Shown here piece by piece: positions 19,263 through 26,779 of a DNA stretch of 64,000 bases. The position numbers and the translations under genes were made by a program. The stretch is from Bifidobacterium amazonense (GTDB taxonomy: Bacteria; Actinomycetota; Actinomycetes; Actinomycetales; Bifidobacteriaceae), in assembly GCF_018555435.2 (NCBI RefSeq), contig NZ_JAFEJT020000004.1:32406-96405 (forward strand), given 5' to 3'. The notes beneath the pieces are model-generated. The model made no database searches, was not told where the DNA came from, and worked only from the letters and a program-made list of their open reading frames with translations. The stretch's first letter is position 1. Each line of letters begins with the position of its first letter.

Positions 19263-19334
19263 TGGGCGATACAAGATTCGAACTTGTGACCCCTTCCGTG
19301 TCAGGGAAGTGCGCTACCTCTGCGCCAACCGCCC
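19263..19334 (-). tRNA. tRNA-Val (anticodon GAC)
   Basis: Acceptor GGGCGGT/ATCGCCC (one G-T pair), discriminator A, anticodon stem CTTCC/GGAAG with loop CTGACAC, and T-arm ACAAG-TTCGAAT-CTTGT. It reads GTC and GTT. It is closely similar to the neighbouring tRNA-Val(CAC). Confidence 0.95.
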
Positions 19335-19374
19335 GGGTCTTATGCAACCGACCGAATCGCTTCGGCCGACTAAG

Positions 19375-19445
19375 AGGTGGGTACGAGAGTCGAACTCGTC
19401 TATACGGCTTTGCAGGCCGCTGCCTAACCGCTTGGCTAACCCACC
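19375..19445 (-). tRNA. tRNA-Cys (anticodon GCA)
   Basis: Acceptor GGTGGGT/ACCCACC with discriminator T (U73, a cysteine identity element), anticodon stem GCGGC/GCCGT with loop CTGCAAA, and T-arm ACGAG-TTCGACT-CTCGT. Confidence 0.95.
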
Positions 19446-19474
19446 GCAAAGGTCGTCAACTCATCGGACCTTAG

Positions 19475-19547
19475 AGCGGACAACGGGACTCGAACCCGCG
19501 GTCTCAACCTTGGCAAGGTTGCGCTTTACCAACTAAGCTATGTCCGC
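19475..19547 (-). tRNA. tRNA-Gly (anticodon GCC), canonical copy
   Basis: Same as the copy at 18964-19036 but with the normal TTCGAGT T loop. It is the first gene of the cluster. The 173 bases between it and the PAC2 gene hold the divergent promoters and no gene that I can support. Confidence 0.96.
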
Positions 19548-19720
19548 GATGCTTCCCGGCAGCTTACCGCCGCCTGAGCACGAGTGATTACTATACACGG
19601 ATCGGCAGCCCACGCAAACCCCGGCGTGTCGCACACTGCATGCGCATTGGGGACATCCCTGTCGATACGCCTCCGGCATAAGGAATTCCAAGGGTTTTCG
19701 AACCGGTTACATTAGAAGGT

Positions 19721-20551
19721 ATGAAGGAAGACGCAACGCAACGCGGTACGGTGATGATCGCCGCGTTCGAGGGATGGAACGACGCATGCCAGGCCGCGAC
19801 GAACGTCATACGGCACCTGACCGCCATCTACGCATCGTGCGAGGTGCGCCGCATCCGCTGCGACGGGTTCTATGACTATCAGCAGACGCGCCCCATCGTC
19901 TGCCACGCCACCGGCCGACGCCGCATCGTCTGGCCGCAGACCGCGTTCTACGACATCGAAGTCGCGCCCGATCGTCATGTAATCGCCCAGCTCGCGCCCG
20001 AACCGAACTATCGCTGGCGTGAATACTGTCTTGAATCGTTGCGCATCGCCGACGAGCTGGACGTGACGCATATCGTCACGCTCGGCTCGATGTTCGCAGA
20101 CTGCCCGCACACGCGCCCCCTGCCGGTGGACGTGGACTGCGAGAACGCGTCGGTCGACCCCGACCAGCGGTACAGCGGCCCGGTCGGCATTCCGACGATC
20201 CTCGACGACATCGCCTCGCAGGAAGGATTCGATACGACGACGATGTGGGCGTCCATCCCCCAGTATCTGGGCGACGGGGACTGCCCGCAGGCCACGCTCG
20301 AGCTGCTCGACCGGATCTCCGAACTGCTGGGCGTCTGCCTTGAAACGGGCGATCTGCCGCGCAAGGCAGACGAATGGCGGTCCAAGGCCTCGATGCTGGC
20401 GCAGCGCAACGACGCGCTGAACGAATACGTGCGCCATCTGGAAGCCAAATACGACAGACATGAAAAGGCCCGCCGGGAGGCATCCCTCGGCGGGCCCGCA
20501 TGCGAGCAGCTGGTGCGTGAGGCGGAGGCGTTCCTCAAGGATCTCGACTAG
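19721..20551 (+). CDS. PAC2 family protein
   Basis: 276 residues. It starts with KEDATQRGTVMIAAFEGWNDACQAATNVI, whose AFEGWNDAG-type motif defines the PAC2 (proteasome assembly chaperone 2) fold, and has THIVTLGSMFADCPHTRPLPV and GPVGIPTILDDIA. The C-terminal part (about 215-276) is helical, with KADEWRSKASMLAQRNDALNEYVRHLE. Actinobacteria carry such proteins, but their function is not established and bifidobacteria lack obvious proteasome genes here. Single gene with its own downstream hairpin. Confidence 0.8.
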   Translation: MKEDATQRGTVMIAAFEGWNDACQAATNVIRHLTAIYASCEVRRIRCDGFYDYQQTRPIVCHATGRRRIVWPQTAFYDIEVAPDRHVIAQLAPEPNYRWREYCLESLRIADELDVTHIVTLGSMFADCPHTRPLPVDVDCENASVDPDQRYSGPVGIPTILDDIASQEGFDTTTMWASIPQYLGDGDCPQATLELLDRISELLGVCLETGDLPRKADEWRSKASMLAQRNDALNEYVRHLEAKYDRHEKARREASLGGPACEQLVREAEAFLKDLD

Positions 20552-20554
20552 CGC

Positions 20555-20581
20555 TTCCCGGCTGGCGATCCCAGCCGGGAA
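20555..20581 (+). terminator. Hairpin after the PAC2 gene
   Basis: TTCCCGGCTGG (20555-20565) pairs with CCAGCCGGGAA (20571-20581) around five bases, starting three bases after the stop. No T-run follows on the plus strand. Confidence 0.65.
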
Positions 20582-20658
20582 CCCGGACGAACGCCCGCGC
20601 CGAGGACCGCGTCACACGAACGACACCCCTGCGGCGTGGCCCATGACCGTGCCGCGCA

Positions 20659-21564
20659 TCATGCCGCGACGGCGAGCGCCGCGGTGGTCGCCTCCAGCGG
20701 CTGGAGCACGCCGGTCAGCAGCAGGATGGCCACGATCACGGCGAGCGCGATGCGGTAGATCGCGAACGCCTTGTAGGAGAACGTGGAGACGAACTTGAGG
20801 AAGCCGATGATCACGATGTATCCGACGACGAAGGAGACGATGGTCGCCGCGATCGTGGGCCCCCAGCCGGGGAACGGAGTGCCGGCGAGGTCGCCCGCGG
20901 CGTAGTCCTTGACGGCGGAGACGGCTTCGAGCAGGCCCGCGCCGAAGACCGCCGGAATGGCCATGAGGAAGGCGACGCGTACGGCGGCTTCGCGGGTGTA
21001 GCCCATGGCGCGGCCGAAGGTGATGGTGCCGCCGGAGCGGGACACGCCCGGGATGAGGGCGAGCATCTGGCCGATGCCGAAGATGAGCGCCTCCTTGGCG
21101 GTCATGTCCTCGATGCGCTTGATCTGGCGGGCGCGGTCGTCGACGATCCACAGCAGCACGCCGAAGATGAACAGCACGGCGACGGTGATCCACAGGTTGC
21201 GCAGCGTCGATTCGATCGCATGCTTGAAGGCGAGACCGGCGATGACGATCGGCAGCGTGCCGACGATGATGTACCAGCCGAGCAGGGCGTCCTTGTCGCC
21301 CTGGCCCATGCGGTGCCTCCAGTCCTTGCCGTTGTGGCCGAACAGGCAGCCGAACCAGTGGGACAGGATGCGGATGATGTCGTGGCGGAAGTACAGCAGC
21401 ACGGCCAGTTCGGTGCCGATCTGGATGATGGCGGTGAATGCGGCGCCCGGATCGGAGCCGATCATCAGGTCGCCGATGATGCGGATGTGCGCGCTGGACG
21501 ACACCGGCAGGTATTCGGTCAGCGCCTGCACGAGGCCCAGTATGATCGCCTGAAAGAAATTCAT
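20659..21564 (-). CDS. uppP: Undecaprenyl-diphosphate phosphatase
   Basis: 301 residues, about eight membrane helices. It recycles undecaprenyl pyrophosphate to the phosphate carrier used for wall synthesis and can give bacitracin resistance. The start NFFQAIILGLVQALTEYLPVSSSAH carries the first catalytic motif (E and PVSSSAH). The second is IPGVSRSGGT near residue 185. An inserted hydrophilic loop with GHNGKDWRHRMGQGDK lies near residue 80. ATG at 21564 follows AAGAGGGG. Confidence 0.95.
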   Translation of the reverse strand: MNFFQAIILGLVQALTEYLPVSSSAHIRIIGDLMIGSDPGAAFTAIIQIGTELAVLLYFRHDIIRILSHWFGCLFGHNGKDWRHRMGQGDKDALLGWYIIVGTLPIVIAGLAFKHAIESTLRNLWITVAVLFIFGVLLWIVDDRARQIKRIEDMTAKEALIFGIGQMLALIPGVSRSGGTITFGRAMGYTREAAVRVAFLMAIPAVFGAGLLEAVSAVKDYAAGDLAGTPFPGWGPTIAATIVSFVVGYIVIIGFLKFVSTFSYKAFAIYRIALAVIVAILLLTGVLQPLEATTAALAVAA

Positions 21565-21717
21565 GATCCCCTCTTGTTCTCGGTCATGGTTTCGCTTGCA
21601 TCGACCAACGTTACTCACCGGTCTCTAAGAATGGGCTGAAGCGGCGTATTGTCTTGTCAAATGCCCACAATCGGGGGTGATATCGTCCGCGCTCCGCAAG
21701 GAGGGAATGGAGGGAAC

Positions 21718-22506
21718 ATGGCAACGTACCGCAAGTCGCGCATGTGGGCGCCGGAGGGCTTCTTCGAATGCGAGGGCCGCGGCCTCGAATGGCTCGGCGA
21801 GGCGCATGCGCAGGGAGGCCCGCGCGTGGTGGACGTCTATGGATGGGGCAAGGACCATCTGGACATCGAACGGGTGGACGCCTGCTCCCCCACCCCGAAG
21901 GCGGCGCACGAGTTCGGCGCGGCTCTTGCGCACATGCACGATGCGGGCGCGCCCCATTTCGGTTCGGCCCCGGCCGGATACGATGGCACCTGCTATTTCG
22001 GTCCGCTGCAGGATCCGGTGCCGATGGCCACCGGTGAATGGGACGATCCGGCGACCTATTACGCCGAGGGACGCCTGCTGCCGATGGTCGAGCTGGGCAT
22101 CGCCCGCGGCGAGCTGACGAAGGCCGATCTTGAGCTGACGCAGCGCGTGGTCGACGCCCTGCCCGATCTGCTGGGCCGGGCCGCGGCGGACAAGCCGGCC
22201 CGCGTGCATGGCGATCTGTGGAGCGGCAACGTGATGTGGACCGCGGATTCGGGCCAGTGCGAGGCGGTCCTCATCGACCCTGCGGCGCACGGCGGCCATC
22301 GCGAGGAGGATCTGGCGATGCTGCACCTGTTCGGCATGAGCTATCTGACCGAGATCCTGGACGGCTATCAGTCGGTGCATCCGCTCAAGGCCGGCTGGCA
22401 GGAGCGCACGACGCTATGGCAGCTCTACCCGATCGCCGGGCATTGCGTGTTCTTCGGCGGCGGCTATGTGAGCGAATACCGCTCCATGTGCCGCTCGCTG
22501 CTGTAG
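21718..22506 (+). CDS. Fructosamine/ketosamine-3-kinase family protein
   Basis: 262 residues. It has the APH-like kinase fold. The catalytic loop ARVHGDLWSGNVMW (residues 160-173) and the metal-binding IDPAAHGGHREEDLAM are hallmarks of the fructosamine kinase family (deglycation of lysine adducts), as is YYAEGRLLPMVELG. The N-terminal lobe is shorter than in the human enzyme (309). GGAGG stands four bases before ATG 21718. The substrate could instead be a free ribulosamine or sugar. The gene stands alone between uppP (divergent) and a convergent gene. Confidence 0.8.
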   Translation: MATYRKSRMWAPEGFFECEGRGLEWLGEAHAQGGPRVVDVYGWGKDHLDIERVDACSPTPKAAHEFGAALAHMHDAGAPHFGSAPAGYDGTCYFGPLQDPVPMATGEWDDPATYYAEGRLLPMVELGIARGELTKADLELTQRVVDALPDLLGRAAADKPARVHGDLWSGNVMWTADSGQCEAVLIDPAAHGGHREEDLAMLHLFGMSYLTEILDGYQSVHPLKAGWQERTTLWQLYPIAGHCVFFGGGYVSEYRSMCRSLL

Positions 22507-22551
22507 ACGCCGTTCCGGCCGGTCAGATCGGCATCGGAGCTTCAGCCGCCG

Positions 22552-23193
22552 CTATCCGGGGATCTTCTCGATGATGGAGCTGATCGTGTCGAATGATTCG
22601 TTGACCTGGTCGATGATGCGTTTGCCTTGTTCGACCATGTCGGCGACCTGTGTCGTGTGCGGTTGCGGCAGTGCGTGGATCGACGATTGGACGCGGTCCA
22701 GTACGGCGCCGGCGTCGGCGAGATCCTGTTTGACCGAGGTGATTTTGGGGATCGACATCGTGCCGTCCGAGAGACTGGCGCCGGACAGCAGTTCGGACAG
22801 GTTGAAGTCGACCAGCGTGCCCTGTGCCGCATCGTCGATGCTGGGCAGCGCGTTGGTCGCCGCATCGGCGGCCGCGTCCAGCATGCCGCGCACCGCCGCG
22901 ACATCCGAACCGTAATACGGTGCGCGTTCGGCGATGGACCACAACGGGCTGCGCGTTTCGTCGCGCGCCGCGACGATATGGTCGCCCGCCTTGTCCAGCT
23001 GGGCGAGCGCCTGCTTGACATCGCCCCGCTTGATCGCCGTCTGGGCCAGGCTCGCATACTCGCCGGCCTGCCGGGATTCGTCGATCACATGCTGCGCCGA
23101 CCGCCACAGCAGCATCCCGTACGTTCCCGCTGCCAGCAGCAGGACGGCCAGCACGGCGATGACGACGGGGAGGACATGCTTGCGTTTGCTCAT
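22552..23193 (-). CDS. DUF4012-like membrane protein, apparently truncated
   Basis: 213 residues. One N-terminal membrane helix (VLPVVIAVLAVLLLAAG) is followed by a helical exterior part with AIKRGDVKQALAQLDKA and RSPLWSIAERAPYYGSD. This matches the N-terminal third of actinobacterial DUF4012 proteins, which are usually near 600 residues. The frame stops at IIEKIPG, about where the main conserved domain should begin. No continuation is seen after the stop. Either a short form or a gene cut by deletion. ATG at 23193 is chosen; an upstream TTG is possible. Confidence 0.55.
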   Translation of the reverse strand: MSKRKHVLPVVIAVLAVLLLAAGTYGMLLWRSAQHVIDESRQAGEYASLAQTAIKRGDVKQALAQLDKAGDHIVAARDETRSPLWSIAERAPYYGSDVAAVRGMLDAAADAATNALPSIDDAAQGTLVDFNLSELLSGASLSDGTMSIPKITSVKQDLADAGAVLDRVQSSIHALPQPHTTQVADMVEQGKRIIDQVNESFDTISSIIEKIPG

Positions 23194-23231
23194 GGCTCCC
23201 AATCTACCGCGTCACGATACGCTGCAGGCGG

Positions 23232-23337
23232 AGTCAGTACTCCAAGACCTCGTATCTGTCGGTCAGCGGCATCCTGATGCCGCACGGGCAGTTCGAGACC
23301 ACCGGCCAAGCGCTGACCGTCACCGCGCCCATGCCCT
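23232..23337 (+). pseudogene. Possible coding remnant
   Basis: Between two minus-strand genes, a plus-frame stretch reads YSKTSYLSVSGILMPHGQF and then ETTGQALTVTAPMPFS. This is plausible beta-rich protein sequence with no start codon of its own, and it runs straight into antisense of the next gene. It looks like the tail of a lost gene, left by the same rearrangement that shortened the DUF4012-like gene. I cannot name the family, and chance coding character cannot be excluded. Confidence 0.25.
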
Positions 23338-24066
23338 TCAGCGAACGTCCTCCTCGATCGAATCGACGATCACGTTCAGATCGACGTCGGGCTTCTCCCG
23401 TTCACGGGGCAGCTCGTGCACCGCAACCGCTTCGACCGTCGGCACGGCATCCTCGGAGCCGTCGTCGGGAATGATCGACGCGTTGTTGAGACGACGGTTC
23501 AACCGGTCAAGATGCTCACGCGCCTTGGACGCAACCCGGTCGGCCCAATCGCGTTCACGCTGAAGATCGGCGAACTGACGCGCGGTCATGGGCTCTTCTG
23601 CCTCGGCCTGCTCGGCCCGCACATCGACGTCCTGCGCGGCGGCGTCAGATCGCATCATGCCGCCAATCGACGGCGCGCCCTCCTCGGTCTGCAGGGCGTC
23701 ATCGGAATCCGTGCCGTCATCGGCCCGCTTAGCGGCATGACGAGCCCACAGATCCTTCGCCTTGTCGACGCCCTTCGCGGCCAGACGCTGCGCCTGCGGC
23801 GATTCGGCGACCGCCTGCGCGACCTGGATGCCGGTCTGTGCGATCTGCACCGCCGTAAGGATCTTGCCCAACGTCGATCCGCCGCCGCCCTTCACCTTGC
23901 CGCCCGTCGTCGAACCGGACGCCTTCTTCAGATCAGGCACGGCGAACAAGGCACCGTCCTTGCGACGGGTGCCGTTCAACGCGTCGAACGCCTTGGCCTG
24001 CGCCACAGTCTTGAAATCGGCGACCACCATGCGCTCGGTCGCCTTCAACAGCTTGCTTTTACCCAT
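23338..24066 (-). CDS. Hypothetical protein
   Basis: 242 residues, not recognised. It begins MGKSKLLKATERMVVADFKT, has a Gly/Lys-rich turn (GGKVKGGGGST, near 55), a hydrophobic alanine-rich helix (KILTAVQIAQTGIQVAQAV, about 67-85), then a long acidic and charged region with PMTARQFADLQRERDWADRV and a final Asp/Glu tail. No signal peptide. A perfect palindrome (CTCGCGA-N5-TCGCGAG, 24104-24122) lies 38 bases upstream of the start. Codon use matches its neighbours. Confidence 0.6.
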   Translation of the reverse strand: MGKSKLLKATERMVVADFKTVAQAKAFDALNGTRRKDGALFAVPDLKKASGSTTGGKVKGGGGSTLGKILTAVQIAQTGIQVAQAVAESPQAQRLAAKGVDKAKDLWARHAAKRADDGTDSDDALQTEEGAPSIGGMMRSDAAAQDVDVRAEQAEAEEPMTARQFADLQRERDWADRVASKAREHLDRLNRRLNNASIIPDDGSEDAVPTVEAVAVHELPREREKPDVDLNVIVDSIEEDVR

Positions 24067-24103
24067 GTAGAGCAGTGTAGCGAACCACCGTCACGAAGAA
24101 CGT

Positions 24104-24122
24104 CTCGCGAATGCATCGCGAG
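24104..24122. promoter_or_regulatory. CTCGCGA palindrome upstream of the hypothetical gene
   Basis: CTCGCGA (24104-24110) and TCGCGAG (24116-24122) are perfectly complementary with a five-base spacer. It lies in the 247-base gap between the hypothetical gene start and the cysE stop and could be an operator or hairpin. I see nothing else definite in this gap. Confidence 0.35.
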
Positions 24123-24313
24123 GAATCCTCTCTCACTACAGGACGGGTGTTCTCCGACATGTTTCGGATGCGCATGCGATGCGTCACCTGCGAAAACCGG
24201 GATGATCGGTTCGTCGACCGGGCTCGGTTTCGTATCGCCCTTGCCTGCAGGAAGGCGACGAATCGGCGATAACCGTTTCCGGCTGCAGTTCCCGGCTGCC
24301 CGGTTCACGCCTC

Positions 24314-24952
24314 TCACCTGATCGGTCTGACCGTCGCCGGGCTGCCCACGGCGACGGAGCGTGGCGGCACGTCGTGCAGGACCAATGCCATCGCGCCGAT
24401 CTTGCTGTCGGAGCCGACGGTGATGTCGCCCAGCACCATGGCGCCGGCGCCGATGTAGACGCGGTCGCCGATGGTGGGATGGCGCTTGCCGGGCGTGTTG
24501 ACGCGGCCGCCGAGCGTGACCTGGTGGTGCAGGATCACGTCGTCGCCGATGATCGCGGTCTCGCCGATCACCACGCCGGTGCCGTGGTCGATGATCAGCC
24601 GTTCGCCGATCGTTGCGGCCGGATGGATCTCCACGCCGGTCATGGTGTGGCTGAACGCCCGGACGACCTGCGCGGCCAGACGGTGGCCGCCTGTCCACAG
24701 GCGGTGCGAGAGACGGTACAGCCACACCGCGTGCATGCCGGTTGACGTGAGCAGCACCTGCCAGTCGGACGACAGCGACGGATCGTACGCTCTGACCGCC
24801 GCCACGTCGCCGCGCAATCCGGCCAGCGGACTCACGGCGGCACGGCCGGCCCGGCGCCCGGCCGGCACGGCGAACGTCTTGCGGGTCAGGCCACGGCCGT
24901 ACGTGGCCTTCGCGTCCGCACCGATGCGCGGTTCGATCCTTGCGATCGTCAT
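24314..24952 (-). CDS. cysE: Serine O-acetyltransferase
   Basis: 212 residues. It makes O-acetylserine from serine and acetyl-CoA, the first step of cysteine synthesis. The short N-terminal helical part (AVRAYDPSLSSDWQVLLTS) is followed by left-handed beta-helix hexapeptides from EIHPAATIGERLIIDHGTG onward, with IIGDDVILHHQVTLGG and VYIGAGAMVLGDI. An N-terminal 45-residue extension is Ala/Arg-rich. ATG at 24952 has AAAGGAGG. No cysK is adjacent. It is downstream of the permease gene by 100 bases on the same strand. Confidence 0.9.
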   Translation of the reverse strand: MTIARIEPRIGADAKATYGRGLTRKTFAVPAGRRAGRAAVSPLAGLRGDVAAVRAYDPSLSSDWQVLLTSTGMHAVWLYRLSHRLWTGGHRLAAQVVRAFSHTMTGVEIHPAATIGERLIIDHGTGVVIGETAIIGDDVILHHQVTLGGRVNTPGKRHPTIGDRVYIGAGAMVLGDITVGSDSKIGAMALVLHDVPPRSVAVGSPATVRPIR

Positions 24953-25052
24953 GATTTCCTCCTTTGGTCTTCCGATGCCACCGATCGTATAAAGCGGCGT
25001 CATTTACGTCCATCACGCATTATCAAAGTGACCGTTCGGCATCGTCGAACGG

Positions 25053-26543
25053 TCACTCGATCTCGGCGGCGACGTTGTCGCTCGTCTCCATCATGTCCGC
25101 TCCCCTCTTCGCACCCCGGGCGAGGTGGATCCGGTAGCCGGCCATGAGCACCACGCCCCACAGCGGGATGCCGGCCAGCGCCATACGGCTGTCGGGGTCG
25201 AACGCCATGATTACGACCACCATGGCGAAGAACGCCAGGCACAGCACCGAGGCGGCCGTGGCGTGCGGCATCGGGAAGGACGACTCCTTGGCCTCGCCGC
25301 AGGCCACGCGACGGCGGTAGACCATGCCGCACACGATGATCACACCCCACGTCCACAGCGCGGCGATCGTGCAGATCGACATGAGGTAGGAGAACACGCG
25401 CTCGGGCACGATTGCGTTGAGCACCACGCCGAGGACCATCATCGCGGCCGACGCGAACACGCCGTTCGCCGGCACGTGAGAACCACTGACCGAGGCGAAC
25501 GCGCGCGGGGCGATGCCGTTGTGGGCCATGCGCATGAGTAGGCGGGCGTTGGAATACAGGGCGCCGGAACTGCACGAGGAGAGCGCGGACGTGATGACCA
25601 CTGCGCCCATGACGGTGGAGGCGACCGGCACGCCGATCGCGTCGAGCGTCTGGATGAACGGGCTCCGGTCTGCGGAGAAGCCGGTCCACGGCACGACGGA
25701 CATCATCGCCGCCAGCGAGCACACGTAGAACAGCAGGATGCGCGCCGGCACCGCGTTGATGGCACGGGGCAGCACATGCTCGGCGTCCTCCGCCTCCGCC
25801 GCGGACATGCCGATCAGCTCGCTGCCCTGGTAGGAGAACACGGCCACCTTGAGTCCCATCAGGAAACCCCACAGGCCGTAAGGGAAGAACCCGGACGCGC
25901 CCGATGGCGCCGACACGGCGAACAGGTTGGCGAGCCCGGCATCGGCACCGGCCGCCCCGGCGTGCGTGACGCACACCACGACGCCCAGGGCCACGACGAC
26001 GATGATCGCGGCGACCTTGATGGAGGCGAACCAGAACTCCGCCTCGCCGAACACGCCCACCTTGGCGAGGTTGAGCAGGACCAGCGCGGCGAGCGAGACG
26101 CCCACGATCGCCCACTGCGGCACGTTCGGCAGCCAGCCGTGCGTGATCTGCGCCACGACCGTCAGTTCGGACATGCCGATCAGCGACCACGTGATCCAGT
26201 ATCCCCAGCTGGTCACGAACCCGAACGCGGGTCCCAGGAATTCGCGCGCGTAGTCGGCGAATCCGCCGGGCACCACACGGTACATGAGCAGCTCGCCGAG
26301 CGAACGCATGACCAGGAAGATGATCAGGCCCACGCAGGCGTAGGCGAGGATCAGGGACGGGCCGGCTAGGGCGATACCGGTGCCGGTTCCCATGAACAAT
26401 CCGACTCCGATGGATCCTCCCACGGCGAGCATCATGACGTGACGGGCGTGCAGGCCGCGTTCCAGTCCCTCGTTGTCGTCCTCCTGCCGGGTGGCGCGCT
26501 GCCGCATGGCAGGCGTCGTCGCGGTTCGTGTGTATGCGGTCAT
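25053..26543 (-). CDS. Amino-acid permease, AAT family, CycA-like
   Basis: 496 residues, twelve membrane helices. The first helix has VGGSIGVGLFMGTGTGIALAGPS, then VMRSLGELLM, and LPRAINAVPARILLFYV follows helix 6, all typical of the APC superfamily amino-acid transporter group. Among characterised members it reads closest to E. coli CycA (glycine, D-alanine, D-serine). A polar N-terminal 30 residues precedes the first helix. Start ATG with GGAGCA upstream. It is 236 bases downstream of the aminotransferase-fold gene and may act with it on small neutral amino acids; this pairing is inferred. Confidence 0.85.
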   Translation of the reverse strand: MTAYTRTATTPAMRQRATRQEDDNEGLERGLHARHVMMLAVGGSIGVGLFMGTGTGIALAGPSLILAYACVGLIIFLVMRSLGELLMYRVVPGGFADYAREFLGPAFGFVTSWGYWITWSLIGMSELTVVAQITHGWLPNVPQWAIVGVSLAALVLLNLAKVGVFGEAEFWFASIKVAAIIVVVALGVVVCVTHAGAAGADAGLANLFAVSAPSGASGFFPYGLWGFLMGLKVAVFSYQGSELIGMSAAEAEDAEHVLPRAINAVPARILLFYVCSLAAMMSVVPWTGFSADRSPFIQTLDAIGVPVASTVMGAVVITSALSSCSSGALYSNARLLMRMAHNGIAPRAFASVSGSHVPANGVFASAAMMVLGVVLNAIVPERVFSYLMSICTIAALWTWGVIIVCGMVYRRRVACGEAKESSFPMPHATAASVLCLAFFAMVVVIMAFDPDSRMALAGIPLWGVVLMAGYRIHLARGAKRGADMMETSDNVAAEIE

Positions 26544-26725
26544 TTTCTGCTCCTTACCTTGGATGGTTTCGCTGCATGGTCACACAGTCCCAATCGGAGG
26601 TTTCGAGGGGCTCGCCATACGATTACCCGAAGTTTTCGTCCCTGTGGCCCCGGCTGACGGACGGGCCGATCGTTCGGGAACGTCGAACGGTGCACTATCC
26701 GCGCATCGACGTGCCCGAACGCGAC

Positions 26726-26763
26726 GAGGGCCCCTCCGCCGTCATCATGGCGGAGGGGCCCTC
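26726..26763. terminator. Perfect 15-bp hairpin after the decarboxylase-like gene
   Basis: GAGGGCCCCTCCGCC (26726-26740) pairs exactly with 26749-26763 around eight bases, 16 bases after the stop of the PLP enzyme. U-less. It may separate it from the permease. The rest of the 236-base gap should hold the permease promoter; no clear consensus seen. Confidence 0.65.
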
Positions 26764-26779
26764 GGTGGGTTGCGCGGGG

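Noticed and set aside
19235..19536. Small open frames across the tRNA cluster
   Set aside because: They read through tRNA genes; repeated peptides such as TCDPF reflect shared tRNA T arms, not proteins.
24995..25012. TTTACGTCCATC shared between the cysE upstream region and the lysR/decarboxylase region (28051-28062)
   Set aside because: A 12-base match between two places is notable but it is not palindromic, is differently placed relative to the genes, and could be chance. Not enough for a regulon claim.
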